From Nocardioides baekrokdamisoli (GTDB lineage Bacteria; Actinomycetota; Actinomycetes; Propionibacteriales; Nocardioidaceae): a DNA stretch of 64,000 nt. This document shows, one piece after another, positions 36,207-45,837 of this stretch. The translations under genes were made by a program, and so were the position numbers. Within the stretch, counting starts at the first letter, position 1; each line of letters opens with the position of its first letter. The stretch is taken from positions 186,001 to 250,000 of the forward strand of contig NZ_AP019307.1 in assembly GCF_003945325.1 (NCBI RefSeq). The letters are read 5' to 3'. The notes beneath the pieces were generated by a model. That model made no database searches and was not told the origin of the DNA. It was given only the letters and a program-made list of their open reading frames with translations.

Positions 36207-37250
36207 GTGGAAACGAGTGCGACGCGCCTTCACAGCCTGACCGGGCTGCGGTTCGTTGCAGCGCTCGTGGTGGTGCTGTTCCACGTCTACGTCCACACGA
36301 CGGGCTCTGTGCATGCGGCCATCGGGCCGATCAGCCGCGCCGGATTCGTCGGCGTCCTGTTCTTCTTCGTTCTCAGCGGCTACCTGCTGACCTGGGGCGC
36401 GAGGCGCGGTGTCTGGGACTTCTACCGTCGTCGCTTCGCGCGGATCTACCCGGCCTTCATCGCATCGCTGATCTTCGGGACTGGTGTCCTCTTCGTCCTC
36501 GGCAGGCAGCCCGGCATCACGAGCCTCCTCAACCTGGTGCTTCTGCAGTCGTGGTCGCCACATCAGCTGTCGGTGAACGTGATCAACGAGCCGGGCTGGT
36601 CGCTCTCCGCCGAAGCGTTCTTCTACGCGTTGTTCCCGGCCGCGATCGTGTGGGTGCGTCGCGGGAGCCGTCGTACGTTGGTCGCCGCGAGCATGTTGTC
36701 GTGGGTGGCGGTTGCAGTGGCTGGATACCTCGGTCACTGGTCGCTTCTGGATGATCAGACACAGGAGTTTCTCGGGCGTCTGCCCCTCCTGCTCGGCGGC
36801 GCATTCCTGGTCGGGATGATTGCCGCTCGGGCGCAGCACGAAGGTTGGGCGCCGAAGATCTCGCTGCGTGCTGCGGTGGCCTCTGCCGGTGCGCTCTACC
36901 TACTGTGTTGTTGGGAGCCGATGGCGCCGAGTGCCAACCTCATCCTGCTGCCCGCTCTCGTTGCTGTCGTGATCGCCGCCGCACAGGCGGACCTCAACGG
37001 TGCTCGGTCGATCTGGCGAACTCCCACGATGCTGAAGCTCGGGGCTGAGTCGTACTGCCTCTATCTGTTCCACTGGCCGGTCCTCGACCTCCTCGCGCGG
37101 AGGCCGCTCGCCCTGCCGTCCATCTGGGTCGCCGTACTCGTGTTGCCGATTGCAATGTCGTTGGCACACCTGGTGCACCGAACGGTCGAACAGCCGGCGG
37201 AACGATGGCTACGTCCGGGACATGATCTGAGTGCCGCTGACGTGGGTTGA
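36207..37250 (+). CDS. Acyltransferase 3 family (OafA/YrhL-like) membrane protein
   Basis: A 347-residue membrane acyltransferase with about ten helices. The family signature RFVAALVVVLFHVYVH carries the expected catalytic His, followed by GFVGVLFFFVLSGYLL and the cytoplasmic RRRFARIYPAF. Such enzymes O-acylate cell-surface sugars or lipids. The start is GTG at 36207, beginning at TSATRLHSLTGLRF. It is divergent from the NTF2-like gene across the KstR-like box. Confidence 0.88.
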   Translation: METSATRLHSLTGLRFVAALVVVLFHVYVHTTGSVHAAIGPISRAGFVGVLFFFVLSGYLLTWGARRGVWDFYRRRFARIYPAFIASLIFGTGVLFVLGRQPGITSLLNLVLLQSWSPHQLSVNVINEPGWSLSAEAFFYALFPAAIVWVRRGSRRTLVAASMLSWVAVAVAGYLGHWSLLDDQTQEFLGRLPLLLGGAFLVGMIAARAQHEGWAPKISLRAAVASAGALYLLCCWEPMAPSANLILLPALVAVVIAAAQADLNGARSIWRTPTMLKLGAESYCLYLFHWPVLDLLARRPLALPSIWVAVLVLPIAMSLAHLVHRTVEQPAERWLRPGHDLSAADVG

Positions 37251-37264
37251 CGCTCGAAGCTGCC

Positions 37265-38476
37265 TCAGACGGCGGGACTAGGGGTCACAAACCCTTCGTC
37301 GGCGTCGGCGGCCTCGATCTCCTCGCGGGTGAACCCCAGCAGATACATGATCGTGTCGAGGTACGGCACGTTGATGGCGGTCTCCGCGGCGCTACGTACG
37401 GCCGGCTTGGCGTTGTAGGCCACGCCCAGGCCTGCGGCGGCGAGCATGTCGAGGTCGTTCGCGCCGTCGCCGATGGCAATGGTCGAGGTCAACGGGAGAC
37501 CGAGCTCGGCCGCGTACTCACGCAGCGCCTCCGCCTTGCCGGCCCGGTCGACGACCTTGCCGAGCACGTTGCCGGTGAGCTTCCCGTCGACGATCTCGAG
37601 TTCGTTCGCCCTCGCGAAGTGAATCCCCAGCTCCGCAGCGAGTCGGTCGGTGATCTGCGAGAAGCCACCGGACACGATCGCGAACCGGTAGCCGAGGCGG
37701 CGCAGCGTACGCACCATCGTGCGGGCACCCGGGTTGAGCGAGATCTGGTCGTAGACGTCATCGAGCGCACTGGCCGGTACGCCGGCGAGAAGCTTGACCC
37801 GCTCGCGCAGCGACTGTTCGAAATCGAGCTCGCCACGCATGGCACGTTCCGTGATCTCTGCGACTTCCGGCTCGCAGCCGGCGTGAGCGGCGATCATCTC
37901 GATGACTTCGCCGTCGATCAGGGTCGAGTCGACGTCCATCACGATCAGCCGCTGACCACGGGTGTGCAGCGTGGCGGACTGCACCGAGATGTCGACACCG
38001 GCGTCCGAGGCGATCAGGGCGAGCGCCTCGCGCAGGGCGGCCTTGTCGGCGCCTGAGACGTGCAGGTCGAACGCAGTGACCGGGTACGCCGCGAGGCGGA
38101 TGATCCGGTCGATGTTGGCGCCGGCTTCGGCGATGCCGGTGGTGATCTGAGCCATGGCGTCAGCGGTGAGCGGCGTACCGATCACCGTGACACGGCTGCG
38201 GTGCCGACGCTGGCTGGGCAGACCGTTGCTGCCCTCCTCGAGCTCGATCGTCATGTCGAGGCGGCGCGCCGTCTCCTCCAGCGCAGCGCGGAGGTGGCTG
38301 TCGTCCTCGGGGGCAGTCACCAGCAGGCCCAGCACGAGTCGCCCGCGGAGCACGATCTGTTCCAGATCGACCACGTCGACGCCCGCGGTGGCGAGGGTCG
38401 CCAGCGTCGACGACGTCACGCCCGGTCGGTCGCGGCCGGTCAGGGTGATCAGGAGGGTGCTGGTCAGGTCACTCAT
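37265..38476 (-). CDS. serB: Phosphoserine phosphatase with two ACT domains
   Basis: It makes serine from phosphoserine. The 403-residue protein has an N-terminal pair of ACT-like domains (about 1-175; GRDRPGVTSSTLATL and RVTVIGTPLTADAM) and a HAD-type phosphatase with the nucleophile Asp in VMDVDSTLIDGEV near 190, the Ser/Lys motifs IVSGGFSQI and DRAGKAEAL, and GDGANDLDM. The ACT domains suggest feedback by an amino acid. ATG at 38476 is followed by the conserved N-terminus. It is convergent with the acyltransferase. Confidence 0.95.
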   Translation of the reverse strand: MSDLTSTLLITLTGRDRPGVTSSTLATLATAGVDVVDLEQIVLRGRLVLGLLVTAPEDDSHLRAALEETARRLDMTIELEEGSNGLPSQRRHRSRVTVIGTPLTADAMAQITTGIAEAGANIDRIIRLAAYPVTAFDLHVSGADKAALREALALIASDAGVDISVQSATLHTRGQRLIVMDVDSTLIDGEVIEMIAAHAGCEPEVAEITERAMRGELDFEQSLRERVKLLAGVPASALDDVYDQISLNPGARTMVRTLRRLGYRFAIVSGGFSQITDRLAAELGIHFARANELEIVDGKLTGNVLGKVVDRAGKAEALREYAAELGLPLTSTIAIGDGANDLDMLAAAGLGVAYNAKPAVRSAAETAINVPYLDTIMYLLGFTREEIEAADADEGFVTPSPAV

Positions 38477-38539
38477 CGCACCCCGAATCGTAGTGGTGCC
38501 AACCGGTGGTGCGACGCAGCCCGTGTCAGCGGGCGTGGA

Positions 38540-38552
38540 TAGGGTTGGCGGC
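38540..38552 (+). promoter_or_regulatory. Leaderless-type promoter of ABC ATPase gene
   Basis: TAGGGT (38540-38545), 7 nt, then ATG at 38553; no SD. Confidence 0.5.
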
Positions 38553-39350
38553 ATGGCCGCGGTGCTCGAGTTCAAGGACGTCTCGGTCCGCCGTGACGGC
38601 ACCGCGTTGCTCGACTCGGTCAACTGGTCCGTCGAGGAGGACGAGCGGTGGGTGATCCTCGGCCGCAACGGAGCGGGCAAGACCACGCTCCTTCAGTTGT
38701 CGTCCGGACTGATGCACCCGTCCTCGGGTGCCGTGAGCATCCTGGGCGAGTCGCTCGGGCGTACGGACGTCTCTGAACTGCGTACCCGGATCGGCCTGAC
38801 GTCAGCTGCCCTGGCTGAGCTGATCCCCGGCAACGAGTGCGTACGCGACGTCGTCGTGACCGCCTCCTACGGGGTCATGGGCCGCTGGCGTGAGGAGTAC
38901 GACGAGCTCGATCACGAACGGTCGGACTCACTGCTGCAGGAGATCGGCATCCGGCACCTGGGTGATCGACTCTTCGGCACCCTGTCGGAGGGTGAGCGGA
39001 AGCGCGTCCAGATCGCGCGAGCGCTGATGACGGACCCTGAGCTGCTCCTCCTGGACGAACCAGCTGCGGGCCTCGACCTCGGCGGCCGGGAGGACCTGGT
39101 CTCCACGCTGTCGACGCTGGCGTACGACCCGGACAGCCCGGCGACGGTGCTGGTCAGCCATCACGTCGAGGAAATCCCTCCCGGCTTCACCCACGGGTTG
39201 ATGCTGCGCGGGGGACAGGCGATCGCCCAAGGGCTGTTGCACGAGGTGATGACCGTGGAGAACCTCAGCGCGACGTTCGGTCTGCCGCTGGTGGTCGAGC
39301 GCACCGACGACGGCCGCTACGCGGCTCGCAGGCGTACGCACCGCGCCTGA
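38553..39350 (+). CDS. Stand-alone ABC ATP-binding protein
   Basis: A 265-residue ATPase with Walker A GRNGAGKTTL near 38, a modified signature LSEGERKRVQIA near 145 and Walker B LLLLDEPAAGLDLGG near 165. The LSEGERKR form and FGLPLVVERTDDGRY tail match cytosolic ABC proteins found alone in actinobacteria. No permease is adjacent, so it may be a partner-less or regulatory ATPase. Function unknown. Confidence 0.85.
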   Translation: MAAVLEFKDVSVRRDGTALLDSVNWSVEEDERWVILGRNGAGKTTLLQLSSGLMHPSSGAVSILGESLGRTDVSELRTRIGLTSAALAELIPGNECVRDVVVTASYGVMGRWREEYDELDHERSDSLLQEIGIRHLGDRLFGTLSEGERKRVQIARALMTDPELLLLDEPAAGLDLGGREDLVSTLSTLAYDPDSPATVLVSHHVEEIPPGFTHGLMLRGGQAIAQGLLHEVMTVENLSATFGLPLVVERTDDGRYAARRRTHRA

Positions 39351-39430
39351 ATCTCCTCGTCACTGTCGGTGTCCCCGGCTAGGCTCGACCCGTCGATGAA
39401 CTCGATCGTCGACGAACTGAAGGAGACGTC

Positions 39431-40378
39431 GTGGGTATTGCTCTGATCGTTGTGGCCGCGCTGCTGCTGGCCTTGGTGCTGACGTCGATCCGGCAGGTGC
39501 CGCAGGCGAAGGTCGGCGTCGTCACCATGTTCGGCAAGTACCGCCGAGTCATGAATCCCGGCCTCAACTTCAAGGTCCCCGTGATCGAGAAGGTCAACTC
39601 GTACGTCCCGGTGCAGAACCAGACCGCGCAGCTCGAGTTCGTGGCGATCACCATTGACCAGGCCAGCGTGAAGTTCGCGACGACGATCATCTTCACCGTC
39701 AAGGACCACTCGGCCGAGACGATGCAGAAGGTCGCCTTCCTCTTCATCAACGCGTCCTCGTTCCAGACCGCGATGACTGCCCAGGTCGAAGCTGCGGTCC
39801 GATCCTTGGTCGCCACCAAGCAGCAGTCCGAGGTGTTGGGGCTGCGTGGCGAGATCATCAACCACGCCAAGGAGACGCTGGACGAGCAGCTCGAGAGCTG
39901 GGGTTACCTACTGGTGGATCTGGCGATCAACGACATCCAGTTCGATGCCGAGGTGATGGCCTCGATGTCCCGCGTGGTCGCTGCGAAGAACTCCGTCATT
40001 GCCGCCGAGAACGAGGGTCAGGCGCTCCTGGTCAAGCGGACCAAGGAAGCCGAGGCCAACGGTGCCTTCATCCGGATCGGTGCCGAGAATGAGGCCAAGG
40101 CGGCCAAGCTCCGTGGTGAGGGTCTTGCGGCCTTCCGGACCGAGCTGACCAAGGGCATCTCCGAGTCGGCGGCGGATCTGGCGGCAGCCGGGGTGGACCC
40201 GTCGTTGGTGGCCTTCGCGATGTGGACCGAGACCGTGGTGCAAGCAGCCAAGGACGGGCAGGGCAATGTCCTGTTCCTCGACGGTTCCGTGTCGGGCATG
40301 GAGGAGACGATGAAACGCCTCCAGGGTCTCCAGGCGTTGCAGACGCCGATTGTCCCCAAACCGTCCAAGGACGCCTAG
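39431..40378 (+). CDS. SPFH/Band 7 (stomatin-prohibitin) membrane protein
   Basis: A 315-residue protein with one N-terminal membrane anchor (about 2-18), a SPFH domain (GVVTMFGKYRRVMNPGLNFKVPVIEKV) and a long coiled-coil region rich in Glu/Ala/Lys (NEGQALLVKRTKEAEANGAF) ending near 240. SPFH proteins organise membrane microdomains and often associate with membrane proteases; no NfeD partner is next to it here. GTG at 39431 has an AAGGAG SD. The 3' end overlaps the convergent hydrolase by 4 bp. Confidence 0.9.
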   Translation: MGIALIVVAALLLALVLTSIRQVPQAKVGVVTMFGKYRRVMNPGLNFKVPVIEKVNSYVPVQNQTAQLEFVAITIDQASVKFATTIIFTVKDHSAETMQKVAFLFINASSFQTAMTAQVEAAVRSLVATKQQSEVLGLRGEIINHAKETLDEQLESWGYLLVDLAINDIQFDAEVMASMSRVVAAKNSVIAAENEGQALLVKRTKEAEANGAFIRIGAENEAKAAKLRGEGLAAFRTELTKGISESAADLAAAGVDPSLVAFAMWTETVVQAAKDGQGNVLFLDGSVSGMEETMKRLQGLQALQTPIVPKPSKDA

Positions 40379-41316
40379 AACTGGTGGGCGTGCAGCCAGT
40401 CGTCCGTGGTCGCGTACGCCGCTTCGCGGACGGGCGGCGCTGACAGGACGACATCGTGGAGCGCTCCGGGGACGGCGGCGTACGTCACATCCGGGCCGAG
40501 CAAGGTCGACCGGCGCTTGATCTGCGCGACGTCGAGCACGATGTCGTGGTTGTGCACTTCCGGTACGGGGTCGGTTGGCCAGATCGAGGCGTCGGACGAC
40601 AGCACCAGCACCGGGACCGGGATCGACAAGCCACGGTGCACGCGCGCATGCCCGCGGCGGATGGCGTTCACCCAGCCCAGGGTGACCGGGAACGAACTGA
40701 CCGGCTTCAGGTCGAGGTCGAAGTCCCATTCGCCGCCGTAGTCCCGATGGAGCGACTGCGTGTAGAGGCCGCTGACCTCACGAGGGATCACCTTCAGCGG
40801 TGCGAGCTTGGCCCCGACGCGCGCGACCGCGGTCAGGATCACCCGCTGCGCTGCGCCGCCCTGCAGGTCGAGCCACGGCGAGTTGAGGACCATGCCGAGG
40901 AGTTCCTGCGGGCGTCGACGGTCCACCCAGAGAGCGGTCGTCAGGCCGCCGGTCGAGTGGCCCGACAGGATCACGCGGTTGTGGCCGTCCCGTTCGGTGA
41001 TGCGCTGCCAGGCCGCATCGAGATCCTCGTCGTACTGACTCAGGTCGGACACATACGCCTTGGTCTGGCCCGGACGCATGGAGCGGCCGTACTTGCGCAG
41101 GTCGAGGGCGTAGAAGTCGTACCCGCGATCGGTCCACCACTGCGCCAGGTCGCGCTGGAAGAAGTAGTCCGAGAAGCCGTGGACGTACAGGACTGCCCGG
41201 TCTGTGGGTTGAGGAGCTGCGAGGCGTACGAGGGTGGCGGCCACGGCCCCCTCGAAGTCCGGCGTGAGTTCGATGGTCTCCGCGGTGAAGGGTTGGCCCA
41301 GGACGTCCTCAGTCAC
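40375..41316 (-). CDS. Alpha/beta hydrolase, lysophospholipase-like
   Basis: A 313-residue serine hydrolase with the Hydrolase_4-type fold: AVLYVHGFSDYFFQ (oxyanion loop), ALDLRKYGRSMRPGQ, the nucleophile elbow SGHSTGGL and a late acid/His pair (LSSDASIW and PGALHDVVLSA). This pattern fits monoglyceride-lipase or lysophospholipase-type enzymes. The next gene encodes a glycerophosphodiester phosphodiesterase 12 bp downstream, which supports a lipid-turnover pair. The substrate is inference. Confidence 0.85.
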   Translation of the reverse strand: MTEDVLGQPFTAETIELTPDFEGAVAATLVRLAAPQPTDRAVLYVHGFSDYFFQRDLAQWWTDRGYDFYALDLRKYGRSMRPGQTKAYVSDLSQYDEDLDAAWQRITERDGHNRVILSGHSTGGLTTALWVDRRRPQELLGMVLNSPWLDLQGGAAQRVILTAVARVGAKLAPLKVIPREVSGLYTQSLHRDYGGEWDFDLDLKPVSSFPVTLGWVNAIRRGHARVHRGLSIPVPVLVLSSDASIWPTDPVPEVHNHDIVLDVAQIKRRSTLLGPDVTYAAVPGALHDVVLSAPPVREAAYATTDDWLHAHQF

Positions 41317-41328
41317 GCCGACAGTCTG

Positions 41329-42090
41329 TCAGGCCGCGCTCGTACGTCGTCGACGAATGCGGTCGCGGGTGTCCAGGGCCAGTGCGGGGTGGTTCGACGT
41401 GAGCAACCAGGCCATGCCGTCGCGGAGCCACCAGCGCAGGTGCGGTGCGTCATCGACCGTCCACACCAGCAGCGGCAGGCCCCGGCTGCGAGCCCAACGC
41501 TGCACATTGAGGGTCGCGAGACTGTGATGCACGACGACCACGTTGGCGCGGGACTCCTCGATCATCCGGCTGGGGAAGAGCTCGTTGTAGCGAGTCGAGA
41601 GCCGTTCGTGCCACGCCATTCCACGAGTGAGCCGACCCAGTGAGAGGCCGACCTTGAGGTCCAGACCTTCGGCATCGGCCCAGTCACGGACCGCGCGTAC
41701 CGAATGGACGTGGTTGGTGGTGACCAGCACCCGGCCCGGATCCTTGAGGATCTCGATCGCCGTCCTCACCGCATCGATTTCATACGGCAGATTGAAATCG
41801 TCGTAGAGGTAGTCCGGGGAGTCGAACTTGAAGTCGATGTGGGCACCGATGCGGTCACCCAGCGCGTGCAGGAGGTCCTCGTACGCGAGGAGCTCGCGCC
41901 CCTCATGCGGGATGTCGTGGGAGATGACGAACTCGCCGGTGAGCATCCGTTGCACGTCGAACTCGACGAAGTCCACGCCGAGGTCGACCGAATGCTGGAG
42001 CGCCTGAAGGCCGTTCTCGCCGTGGCGGTCGTCTCCGGCGCCACAACGGTGGGCCGAGATCAGCACTTCGGGCGTCGGCGCGGGTTGCAT
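41329..42090 (-). CDS. Glycerophosphodiester phosphodiesterase family protein
   Basis: A 253-residue GDPD-fold enzyme. The motif set is visible: ISAHRCGAGDDRHGEN (His-Arg and Glu), FVEFDVQRM (Glu, Asp) and FVISHD (His), with the TIM-barrel end VLVWTVDDAPHLRWWL. It hydrolyses glycerophosphodiesters to sn-glycerol 3-phosphate and an alcohol. ATG at 42090 is preferred over an upstream TTG. It shares strand and close spacing with the lysophospholipase-like gene downstream. Confidence 0.9.
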   Translation of the reverse strand: MQPAPTPEVLISAHRCGAGDDRHGENGLQALQHSVDLGVDFVEFDVQRMLTGEFVISHDIPHEGRELLAYEDLLHALGDRIGAHIDFKFDSPDYLYDDFNLPYEIDAVRTAIEILKDPGRVLVTTNHVHSVRAVRDWADAEGLDLKVGLSLGRLTRGMAWHERLSTRYNELFPSRMIEESRANVVVVHHSLATLNVQRWARSRGLPLLVWTVDDAPHLRWWLRDGMAWLLTSNHPALALDTRDRIRRRRTSAA

Positions 42091-42168
42091 CAACACATGC
42101 CGAGCATGTCCCGCAGTCCGCAACCGACAGGGGCCGCTCAGGCAAACGTCGAGCGACGATCCTTCGAA

Positions 42169-43137
42169 TTACTCTGAGCCCTGACGGTGCTCGCCGTGCG
42201 CGACCAGGGCGAGGGAGTACAGCGGCCGGTTGAGCACCTCGACGTACGTACGCCCCACGTAGGACCCGATGACGCCGATCATGATCAGCTGGATGCCACC
42301 GAGGAAGAACATGCCCACGCCGAGGAACGCCCACCCGGCGACGGCGTGCGCCGGGAAGAACAGGCGGACCGCGATGGCATAGAGCCCGGCCAGGACCGAG
42401 AGCACGGAAATCGTGATGCCGACACGGGAGATCGCCTTGAGGGGGAAGGTGGAGAAGCCGAGGATGCCGTCCGCCGCCAACCTGATCATCTTGCTCAGCG
42501 GATATTTCGACTCACCGGCGAAGCGTGCGTCCCGGTCGAACAGCAGCGCCTCCTGCCGGAACCCGATGTTGGCGACGATGCCGCGCAGGAAGCGGTTGTG
42601 CTCGCGATACTTCACGACCACGTCGAGCGCCCGCTTGTCGATCAGCCGGAAGTCGCCGACGTTCTGCGGGATGTGGGTCTCGGCCATCCGGTCGAGCAGG
42701 TAGTAGAACGCGCCAGCGGTGGCCTTCTTGAAGAAGGTGTCCTTCCGGGTACGGCGCTGGGCGTAGACGACGTCCGCGCCAGACTCCCAGCGCTCCACCA
42801 TCTCCAGACTGACGGCCGGCGGATCCTGCAGGTCGGTGTCCATGATGACCACCGCGTCGGCACCGGCCTCGTGGGCGTGGTCGAGTCCGGCGGTGACGGC
42901 GATCTGGTGACCGAAGTTGCGGGCAAAACTCAGCACCGTGACCCGCGGGTCCTGCTCGCGCATGGCCAGCAAGTGCTCGATCGATCCGTCGCGGGAACCG
43001 TCATTGATGTAGACGAACTCGAACCGCAGGTCCGGGCGGGCCGTGGTGGCCGCGACCAACTCCTTGTGGAACGTCTCGATCCCGTCGGCTTCGTTGTAGA
43101 CCGGCAGGACGTACGCGACATGCTTCCCAGTACTCAT
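42169..43137 (-). CDS. Family 2 glycosyltransferase, DPM1/GtrB-like, with two C-terminal helices
   Basis: A 322-residue membrane glycosyltransferase. The GT-A domain has VLPVYNEADGIE, INDGSRDGS, the DxD motif IMDTDLQDPP and the QRRTRKDTFFKK segment. Two helices follow (about 230-255 and 268-290). This architecture belongs to enzymes that transfer a sugar to polyprenyl phosphate (GtrB, ArnC, DPM1). The lipid-linked sugar product is inference. It is the first gene of a possible leftward group. Confidence 0.9.
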   Translation of the reverse strand: MSTGKHVAYVLPVYNEADGIETFHKELVAATTARPDLRFEFVYINDGSRDGSIEHLLAMREQDPRVTVLSFARNFGHQIAVTAGLDHAHEAGADAVVIMDTDLQDPPAVSLEMVERWESGADVVYAQRRTRKDTFFKKATAGAFYYLLDRMAETHIPQNVGDFRLIDKRALDVVVKYREHNRFLRGIVANIGFRQEALLFDRDARFAGESKYPLSKMIRLAADGILGFSTFPLKAISRVGITISVLSVLAGLYAIAVRLFFPAHAVAGWAFLGVGMFFLGGIQLIMIGVIGSYVGRTYVEVLNRPLYSLALVAHGEHRQGSE

Positions 43138-43195
43138 GGTCCGTCGATCGTATCGGCCCGTACCTGCGCGGGACTTGTTTGTCGGCTGTGCGGAG

Positions 43196-43723
43196 TCAGT
43201 GTCGGTACGTGCCGACGATCACGGCCCTGGCCAGCGTGTGGAACGCGAGATGGAAGCTGGCGACCGTGGGTGTGGAGGTCGGCTCCACCGGCAGGTGCTC
43301 GATGTCCACGGCATGGATGACGAAGAAGTAGCGGTGCACCTGGTCACCCTGCGGCGGCGCGGCCCCTGCGTAGGTGGGCGTCCCGAAGTCCCCATTGAGG
43401 TGGTACGCCCCGGCGGGAAGGCTCTCGTTGCTCGCGCCGGCTCCGCCCACGACGCTCGTGACCGAGGCTGGGACATCGACGACAGCCCAGTGCCAGAAGC
43501 CGCCCGGCACCGGCGCATCAGGGTCGAAGCAGGTGACGACGAAGCTCTTGGTCTCGGCGGGGAATCCGCTCCAGGACAGCTGCGGCGAAGTGTTGCCGTG
43601 CGCGTACACCTGCGTATCGGCGAGCGGCTCACCGGCGCGTACATCGGTGCTTGTCACTGTGAATGACGGGACCTTCGGCAGCAGGTCGTACGGATTGGGC
43701 TTGACCGGTCGCTCCAGGCTCAT
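43196..43723 (-). CDS. PEBP (YbhB/YbcL) family protein
   Basis: A 175-residue phosphatidylethanolamine-binding-like protein with the ligand-site motifs [15 protein letters not shown] and [11 protein letters not shown] plus the [14 protein letters not shown] turn. Bacterial members are poorly characterised and cytosolic. It is preceded by a leaderless-type promoter and is divergent from cysG. Confidence 0.92.
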   Translation of the reverse strand: MSLERPVKPNPYDLLPKVPSFTVTSTDVRAGEPLADTQVYAHGNTSPQLSWSGFPAETKSFVVTCFDPDAPVPGGFWHWAVVDVPASVTSVVGGAGASNESLPAGAYHLNGDFGTPTYAGAAPPQGDQVHRYFFVIHAVDIEHLPVEPTSTPTVASFHLAFHTLARAVIVGTYRH

Positions 43724-43735
43724 GGCTCGACGCTA
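43724..43735 (-). promoter_or_regulatory. Leaderless-type promoter of the PEBP gene
   Basis: On the minus strand TAGCGT (43735-43730), 6 nt, then ATG at 43723; no SD. Confidence 0.5.
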
Positions 43736-43791
43736 GTCCGCCGCGGCGGCAGGAATCCAGCGAAGGGGCCGGAGTTCGCCAGAATGTCCTT

Positions 43792-45024
43792 GTGTCCGAC
43801 TTCCTGGTGAGCGACTTCCCGACCTACCCCGCCGGTCTGCGGCTGAACGGACGCAAGGTCGTCGTCGTCGGCGGTGGGGCGGTCGCACAGCGGCGTGTAC
43901 CTGGCTTGATCGCCGCTGGGGCGCTCGTGACGGTGGTGTCGCCGGATGTGACGCCCTCGATCGAGGGACTGGCCGCCGAGATCACCTGGATCGCACGCGA
44001 CTTCGAGCCGTCGGATCTCGACGGCTCCTGGTACGTCATCGCGGCGACCGACGACGCTGCGGTCAATGCAGCCGTCGGCGCAGCGGCCGAGGTACGACAC
44101 ACCTTCTGCGTACGCGCCGACAGCGCTGCCGAGGCGACCGCGTGGACTCCGTCCGTCGGTCACCATGACGGCATCACCGTTGCGGTGATGAGTGATGGTG
44201 GAGCACACCGCAACCCGAGGCGTACCGCCGCATTGCGGGACGACATCGTCGCCGGCATGCAGGACGGCCGCATCGACGCGCGTTCGGCCGACCATTCGCC
44301 GGGCGTGGTCCTCGTCGGCGGCGGGCCCGGAGACCCGGACCTGATCACCGTCGCCGGACGCCGTGCGCTCCTGGATGCCGATGTCGTGGTCGCGGATCGG
44401 CTGGCGCCTCGCGAACTCCTCGGCATGCTCCGCGACGACGTCGAACTGATCGACGTGGCCAAGCTGCCGCGCGGGCGCTCGGCCTCGCAGGAGTTCATCA
44501 ACTCCGTGATCGTCGAGAAAGCGCTCGAGGGCAAGCGGGTGGCCCGTTACAAGGGCGGCGACAACTTCGTGTTCGGACGCGGCTTCGAGGAGATCATTGC
44601 GTGCCGTGAGGCGGGCGTACCCGTACGCGTCATCCCCGGCCTCACGTCGCCCGTGTCGGTGCCCGGACTGGCCGGTATCCCGGTCACCCACCGAGGGGTC
44701 ACGCACGAGTTCACGGTCATCTCCGGGCACATCCCACCGGGTCACCCTGATTCGCTGGTCAACTGGGCTGCCGTCGGTCAGATGACGGGCACGGTCGTGT
44801 TGATGATGGCGGTCGAGAACGCGCCGGCGATCGCCTCCTCTCTGCTGGCCGGCGGTCGGCCCGCATCGACGCCCGTGGCGGTCATCTGCGACGGGTCCAT
44901 GCCGACAGAACGCACTGTCTTCTCGACGCTGGGGACCCTGGCTTACGACCTCGTGGTGCATTCGGTGCTGCCGCCGGCGATCATCGTGATCGGCGAGGTC
45001 GTACGCCTGGCGCAGCATGGCTGA
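43792..45024 (+). CDS. cysG: Siroheme synthase: precorrin-2 dehydrogenase plus uroporphyrinogen-III methyltransferase
   Basis: A 410-residue two-domain enzyme. The N-terminal domain (1-155) has the NAD site VVVGGGAVAQRR of the precorrin-2 dehydrogenase/ferrochelatase part. The C-terminal domain (about 168-405) has VGGGPGDPDLITV, ARYKGGDNFVFGRG and PGLAGIPVTHRG of the SAM-dependent uroporphyrinogen-III C-methyltransferase. Together they make siroheme for sulfite or nitrite reductase; none lies in this window. GTG at 43792 follows a CAGAAT hexamer by 6 nt, so it may be leaderless. It overlaps the next gene by 8 bp. Confidence 0.95.
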   Translation: MSDFLVSDFPTYPAGLRLNGRKVVVVGGGAVAQRRVPGLIAAGALVTVVSPDVTPSIEGLAAEITWIARDFEPSDLDGSWYVIAATDDAAVNAAVGAAAEVRHTFCVRADSAAEATAWTPSVGHHDGITVAVMSDGGAHRNPRRTAALRDDIVAGMQDGRIDARSADHSPGVVLVGGGPGDPDLITVAGRRALLDADVVVADRLAPRELLGMLRDDVELIDVAKLPRGRSASQEFINSVIVEKALEGKRVARYKGGDNFVFGRGFEEIIACREAGVPVRVIPGLTSPVSVPGLAGIPVTHRGVTHEFTVISGHIPPGHPDSLVNWAAVGQMTGTVVLMMAVENAPAIASSLLAGGRPASTPVAVICDGSMPTERTVFSTLGTLAYDLVVHSVLPPAIIVIGEVVRLAQHG

Positions 45025-45835
45025 GATCATCGAGATCTCCTCTCCGGAGGATCCGCGGCTGTCGGACTTCCGGGATCTGCGCGACGTCGCGCTGCGCAAG
45101 TCGATCGACGCCTCTGAAGGCCTCTTCCTGGCCGAAGGTGCGAAGGTCGTACGTCGCGCGGCGAGCAAGGGGTATCAGGCTCGTTCGTTCCTGATGGCAC
45201 CGCGCTGGGTCGAGGAACTCTCGGACGTACTGGCGGCGCACGAGGCGCCCGTCTATGTGATGTCCGAGGCGATGGTCGAGAAGATCACCGGCTATCACGT
45301 CCACCGGGGTGCGCTCGCGTCCTTCGCGCGGCCCGAGTTGGCTCCGGCCCCTGAGATTGTGGCGGGCGTACGCGGGGAGCATCGGCGCATCGTCGTCCTG
45401 GAGGACCTGGTCGACGACGGCAACATCGGCCTCGTCTTCCGTAACGCCGCCGCGCTCGGGATCAACGCGATCCTGCTCACGGACCGAGCCGCAGACCCGC
45501 TCTATCGCCGGTCGATCAAGACCAGCATGGGCAACGTGTTCAACGTCCCGTGGACGCGCGTGCGCGGCCTTGAGGACGCCTTGGCGGTTCTTCGCGGCGA
45601 CGGCTATGTGCCGGTCGCGCTCACGCTGACTGACGACTCCATCACCCTCGATGAGCTCGTGGCGAAGGATCTGCCTCGGCTCGCTTTCGTGTTCGGCACC
45701 GAGGGTGCGGGCGTACATCCGAAGACCGAGCAGCAGGTCGACCACTGCGTACGCATCCCTATGGAGGCCGGGGTCGATTCACTCAACGTGGCTGCTGCTG
45801 CCGCCGTCACCTTCTACGCAACCCGGCCGCGCTGA
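45017..45835 (+). CDS. SpoU-family RNA 2'-O-methyltransferase
   Basis: A 272-residue SPOUT methyltransferase with an N-terminal RNA-binding substrate domain (about 1-110) and a knotted SAM domain: VVLEDLVDDGNIGLVFRNAA, FVFGTEGAGVHP and IPMEAGVDSLNVAAAAAV. It methylates a ribose in rRNA or tRNA; the exact target is unknown (TrmH/RlmB type). A 22-bp repeat array follows its stop codon. Confidence 0.93.
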   Translation: MAEIIEISSPEDPRLSDFRDLRDVALRKSIDASEGLFLAEGAKVVRRAASKGYQARSFLMAPRWVEELSDVLAAHEAPVYVMSEAMVEKITGYHVHRGALASFARPELAPAPEIVAGVRGEHRRIVVLEDLVDDGNIGLVFRNAAALGINAILLTDRAADPLYRRSIKTSMGNVFNVPWTRVRGLEDALAVLRGDGYVPVALTLTDDSITLDELVAKDLPRLAFVFGTEGAGVHPKTEQQVDHCVRIPMEAGVDSLNVAAAAAVTFYATRPR

Positions 45836-45837
45836 CC